A stretch of 13,025 nucleotides of DNA, taken from positions 1 through 13,025 of the forward strand of contig CAZDQM010000012.1 of the NCBI GenBank assembly GCA_964507825.1, read 5' to 3'. Origin of the DNA: JAWVZS01 sp964507825 (GTDB taxonomy: Archaea > Thermoproteota > Nitrososphaeria > Nitrososphaerales > Nitrosopumilaceae). The notes below the pieces were generated by a model. The model saw only the letters and a program-made list of their open reading frames with translations, made no database searches and was not told the origin of the DNA. A program made the position numbers and the translations under genes. This document shows, in pieces, positions 13,016-13,025 of this stretch. Numbering within the stretch: position 1 is the stretch's first letter; each line of letters starts with the position of its first letter.

Positions 13016-13025
13016 ATGGTGTTGT

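Noticed and set aside
1..13025. CRISPR array, rRNA, tRNA, attachment site or replication origin
   Set aside because: No regularly spaced repeats, RNA gene signatures or clustered origin-type repeats were seen on reading both strands.

Overview
The window looks like chromosomal DNA of an archaeon, most probably a member of the Nitrososphaerota (Thaumarchaeota, the ammonia-oxidising lineage). This is inferred from archaeal-type genes (prolyl-tRNA synthetase of the archaeal/eukaryotic class ending in Tyr, archaeal UMP kinase, a GPN-loop GTPase, QueC as expected for archaeosine synthesis), from TATA-like boxes about 25 bp ahead of start codons with little or no leader, and from small membrane proteins of a thaumarchaeal style. 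Base composition is fairly balanced by eye, which is richer in G+C than most free-living marine members. The species cannot be fixed from the sequence alone.

Layout, left to right. Positions 1-194 hold an unresolved gene edge and an AT box that could serve two directions. A small two-helix membrane protein (195-452, +) converges on a minus-strand cluster: GPN-loop GTPase, homoserine kinase (thrB) and 7-cyano-7-deazaguanine synthase (queC), packed with a 1-bp overlap and an 8-bp gap. A divergent intergenic region leads to a polytopic flippase-like membrane protein (3008-4021, +), then a small conserved-looking membrane-anchored protein with a UbiB/ABC1 kinase (4180-6118, +). Next come three minus-strand genes, each with its own apparent promoter: a small heat-shock protein (Hsp20), an EgtB-like non-heme iron sulfoxide synthase, and proS. 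After a 236-bp intergenic stretch there is a tight plus-strand operon for nucleotide metabolism: thymidylate kinase, an HD-domain (SAMHD1-like) dNTP phosphohydrolase candidate, and UMP kinase, linked by GTGA and ATGA overlaps. A small unknown gene (12127-12480, -) follows. The right end (about 12513-13025) is mobile-element territory: a roughly 229-bp palindromic, MITE-like element whose terminal repeat cuts off an IS630-like transposase reading frame.

How the genes fit together: most are housekeeping (tRNA charging and modification, threonine synthesis, pyrimidine nucleotide supply, lipid- and membrane-linked functions), with a redox/stress theme in the Hsp20, UbiB-like and EgtB-like genes. 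The tmk/HD/pyrH operon puts two nucleotide kinases and one probable dNTP-degrading enzyme under one promoter. All three convergent gene pairs end within a few bases of each other, so transcription termination must happen inside the opposing genes. I see no rRNA, tRNA or CRISPR array. I do not see a clearly new multi-gene system. The items most worth a second look are the mobile-element remnant, the candidate Hsp20 operator, the nucleotide operon and the EgtB-like enzyme.
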